Part shown: piece after piece, positions 5,462 through 7,071 of the stretch
Layout: the number at the start of each line of letters is the position of its first letter
How positions within the stretch are numbered: position 1 is the stretch's first letter
From: Planctomycetaceae bacterium
GTDB taxonomy: Bacteria > Planctomycetota > Planctomycetia > Pirellulales > Thermoguttaceae
Length of the DNA: 7,071 nucleotides
Direction of reading: 5' to 3'
Assembly (NCBI GenBank): GCA_031278315.1
Contig: JAITKS010000400.1
Coordinates: 1-7,071, forward strand
Translations under genes and position numbers: made by a program
The notes under the pieces: model-generated
Database searches by the model: none
What the model was told of the DNA's origin: nothing
What the model saw: only the letters and a program-made list of their open reading frames with translations

Positions 5462-6760
5462 ATGAGAACGACTGCGTTAGTGATAGTATTTATACTTACA
5501 TTTACCCATTTAGCGAATGATCTTTTTCAGGCATTTTTTCAGGCGATATATCCGCAAATTAAGGAATCGTTGTTGTTGACTTTTACACAAATAGGTTTTA
5601 TCACATTGACATTTCAATTTACATCTTCGATTTGTCAACCTATTGTCGGCATGATAACGGACAAGCGTCCGCTGCCTTATTTATTACCTATTGGAATGAC
5701 ATTTACGTTAATCGGCGTAACAATGATTTCTTTTGCGGATAGTTTTGCGATGGTACTTGTATCTGTTGGATTTATTGGTTTAGGTTCGGCGGTATTTCAT
5801 CCTGAAGCTTCGCGGATAGTGTTATTAGTTTCGGGGTCTCGTGTTGGTTTGTTTCAATCGATATTTCTTGTCGGCGGCAATGTCGGCGGTTCTTTTGGGG
5901 CATTGTTTGCCGTGATATTTATTGCACCGTATGGACACGGTCAAACGATATGGTTATCTGCGTTTGTTATTTGTACGATAATTGCGTTGTTACCGGTTTG
6001 CCGTTGGTACTCGTGCAATTTGAATCAGCTTAAGATTATTCGTAACAAAAATAATTCGGATAAAAATTCTGACAAAAATTCGGATATGAATTCGGATAAA
6101 AATTCTGACAAAAAATCTGATACAAAATCTGATATGAATTCGTCTAACAATTCGATATTGAGTTCTGTACCGCATGTTACGAGTTCGATTGAATTATCGC
6201 GGGCAGCAGTAATCGGAGCTTTAATTATTCTAATGACTCTTATTTTTTCGAAGTACGTATATTTGGCATGTTTTCGGAATTTTTATACGTTTTATTTGAT
6301 AGAGTGTTATGGTGTCACGCTTCAGGATGCACAAATATATTTATTTTTATTTTTATTTGCGGCAGCGATAGGAACTCTTGTAGGCGGACCGATTGGAGAT
6401 CGAATTGGTCGAAAGTATGTAATATGGGTATCGATACTTGGTGCTTTTCCGTTTACGGTAAGTGTACCATTAGTAGATTCGCTTTGGGGAACGTGTTTGT
6501 TGAGTATAACTGCGGCTTTTATATTATCGTCAGCGTTTTCGGCGATTTTAATGTATGCACAAGAATTAACTCCCGGCAAAGTAGGAATGGTCGCCGGACT
6601 TTTCTTTGGATTAGCGTTTGGAATTGCTGGTATTGCTTCGGCTGTTTTGGGTAAATTTGCCGACTTGTATGGAATAAATTTCGTTTTTGAATTTTGTTCC
6701 TTACTGCCGATACTAGGATTAGCAACGTACCTCTTACCAAACATAAAACCCGCAAAATAA
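5462..6760 (+). CDS. fsr: MFS exporter of the fosmidomycin-resistance (Fsr) family
   Basis: A 432-residue inner-membrane proton-driven exporter of the major facilitator superfamily; family members export fosmidomycin and possibly other small molecules. The actual substrate here is unknown. Fsr-type motifs are clear: 'HLANDLFQAF' (16-25), 'TSSICQPIVGMITDKRP' (54-70), 'GLGSAVFHPEASR' (106-118), 'GGNVGGSFGAL' (138-148), 'GPIGDRIGRK' (309-318), and 'PGKVGMVAGLFFGLAFGIAG' (371-390). About twelve hydrophobic segments fall into two six-helix halves. The central cytoplasmic loop (about 190-245) is enlarged by an Asn-Ser-Asp-Lys repeat (198-225). ATG at 5462 is preferred over TTG at 5459. Neither has a Shine-Dalgarno; a nine-T run sits just upstream. 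Element B starts 8 nt after the stop. Confidence 0.9.
   Translation: MRTTALVIVFILTFTHLANDLFQAFFQAIYPQIKESLLLTFTQIGFITLTFQFTSSICQPIVGMITDKRPLPYLLPIGMTFTLIGVTMISFADSFAMVLVSVGFIGLGSAVFHPEASRIVLLVSGSRVGLFQSIFLVGGNVGGSFGALFAVIFIAPYGHGQTIWLSAFVICTIIALLPVCRWYSCNLNQLKIIRNKNNSDKNSDKNSDMNSDKNSDKKSDTKSDMNSSNNSILSSVPHVTSSIELSRAAVIGALIILMTLIFSKYVYLACFRNFYTFYLIECYGVTLQDAQIYLFLFLFAAAIGTLVGGPIGDRIGRKYVIWVSILGAFPFTVSVPLVDSLWGTCLLSITAAFILSSAFSAILMYAQELTPGKVGMVAGLFFGLAFGIAGIASAVLGKFADLYGINFVFEFCSLLPILGLATYLLPNIKPAK
6053..6145 (+). repeat. 12-bp tandem repeat encoding Asn-Ser-Asp-Lys in the MFS central loop
   Basis: A 12-bp unit such as AATTCGGATAAA repeats about seven times with variants (NSDK, NSDK, NSDM, NSDK, NSDK, KSDT, KSDM). 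It covers residues 198-228 of the exporter. It is in frame and lies between transmembrane segments 6 and 7, where length changes are tolerated. Confidence 0.85.
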
Positions 6761-6820
6761 TAATTTCAGAAATATATCAGTGGAATATTTTTTTTTGACA
6801 GGATAAACAGGATTACAGGA

Positions 6821-6848
6821 TAGTGGATAGTGGTTAGTGGTTAGTTCG
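6821..6848 (+). repeat. 7-bp tandem array within element B
   Basis: TAGTGGA, TAGTGGT, TAGTGGT, TAGTTCG follow each other. Copy A has only a single TAGCGGT-TAGTTCG at the matching place, so the array was expanded or contracted by slippage after the copies separated. Confidence 0.7.
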
Positions 6849-6948
6849 CATGCGGAGATTATCGCGGATTCTAAAGTTCAAATCACTATGGTTTCAAGTT
6901 TTGATTCTTTTAATTTATCATTTAAAAATTCTGTAATCTTGTAATCTT

Positions 6949-6988
6949 GTCAAAAAAACAAAACTAAAGATGCGGTCGAGACGACCGC
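6949..6988 (-). terminator. GC hairpin plus T-rich tract inside element B
   Basis: On the minus strand GCGGTCG and CGACCGC form a perfect 7-bp stem around TCT (6988-6972), followed after a short gap by a T-rich run down to about 6952. It would act on transcripts entering from the right towards the 3' end of the MFS gene. As in copy A, the stem and the main T-run are separated by several bases, so activity is uncertain. Confidence 0.4.
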
Positions 6989-7035
6989 GTTCCCGAAAAC
7001 GATAAATTATTCAACTGATATATTACAAATCTTTA

Positions 7036-7057
7036 TATCACCGAAATTCATAGTACG
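7036..7057 (+). promoter_or_regulatory. Second copy of the 22-nt box (see 4945-4966)
   Basis: This stretch contains CACCGAAATT followed by CATAGTACG and matches the box upstream of the secreted protein gene at 21 of 22 bases. If it is a gene-associated signal, a plus-strand gene should start shortly beyond the right edge of the window. Confidence 0.35.
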
Positions 7058-7071
7058 GCGAGTATAGTACG

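Larger units (their letters stand above)
6769..7026 (+). mobile_element. MITE-like element copy B (258 bp), inverted relative to copy A
   Basis: The left end reads ATATATCAGTGGAATATT after GAA (6769-6789). The right end, TCAACTGATATATTAC (7011-7026), is its near reverse complement. The interior holds TGACAGGAT/ACAGGATT units near the left end, inverted counterparts (TGTAATCTTG type) near 6930-6951, a 7-bp tandem array, and a GC hairpin (6972-6988). It aligns along its whole length with element A in reverse orientation, with small indels and two exact blocks of 30 and 25 nt. No gene is inside. It begins 8 nt after the MFS stop codon, mirroring the position of copy A. Confidence 0.7.

Noticed and set aside
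5990..6175. Minus-strand frame with Arg/Ile-rich repeat opposite the MFS central loop
   Set aside because: It mirrors the 12-bp tandem repeat in the sense gene; its periodicity is a by-product.
6268..6755. Other-frame reading frames within the 3' half of the MFS gene
   Set aside because: They overlap conserved Fsr motifs in the sense frame and show no family features of their own.

Overview
The window is low-GC bacterial DNA by eye, with long AT-rich spacers between genes. It holds five protein-coding genes: the 3' part of a PD-(D/E)XK nuclease-domain protein (+, cut by the left edge), the radical-SAM enzyme aminofutalosine synthase MqnE (-), a small two-helix membrane protein (-), a secreted low-complexity repeat protein (-) and an Fsr-family MFS exporter (+). 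MqnE indicates menaquinone made through the futalosine route. The host group cannot be fixed from the sequence. A low-GC member of the Planctomycetota/PVC group or another gut-type anaerobe would fit, but this is a weak inference.

Layout: 1-465 is the nuclease-domain end, converging on mqnE (1681-566). Then come a 270-nt spacer with a long hairpin (1835-1916), the small membrane protein (2425-1952), and a 770-nt non-coding stretch that ends in a MITE-like element (A, 2935-3188). The secreted repeat protein (4833-3196) and the MFS exporter (5462-6760) are transcribed divergently from a shared 628-nt intergenic region. A second, inverted copy of the element (B, 6769-7026) follows the exporter. 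The genes are not arranged as an operon and no shared pathway is evident.

The most unusual content is non-coding. Elements A and B are about 255 bp long, have terminal inverted repeats, carry no gene, and are inverted relative to each other. Each begins only 7-8 nt after the stop codon of its neighbouring gene, in the same orientation relative to that gene, so the pair brackets the divergent gene pair at 3196-6760. Solo copies of the element's end motif (about ATATATCAGTGGAATATT) recur in most spacers, usually on the coding strand of the adjacent gene. The element's internal GC hairpin box recurs as an inverted pair inside the 1835-1916 hairpin. Two coding regions also carry in-frame microsatellites: a 9-bp unit giving Ser-Ser-Gln and a 12-bp unit giving Asn-Ser-Asp-Lys. 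Together these suggest a genome shaped by slippage and small non-autonomous repeats. No CRISPR array, tRNA, rRNA or transposase gene was recognised.
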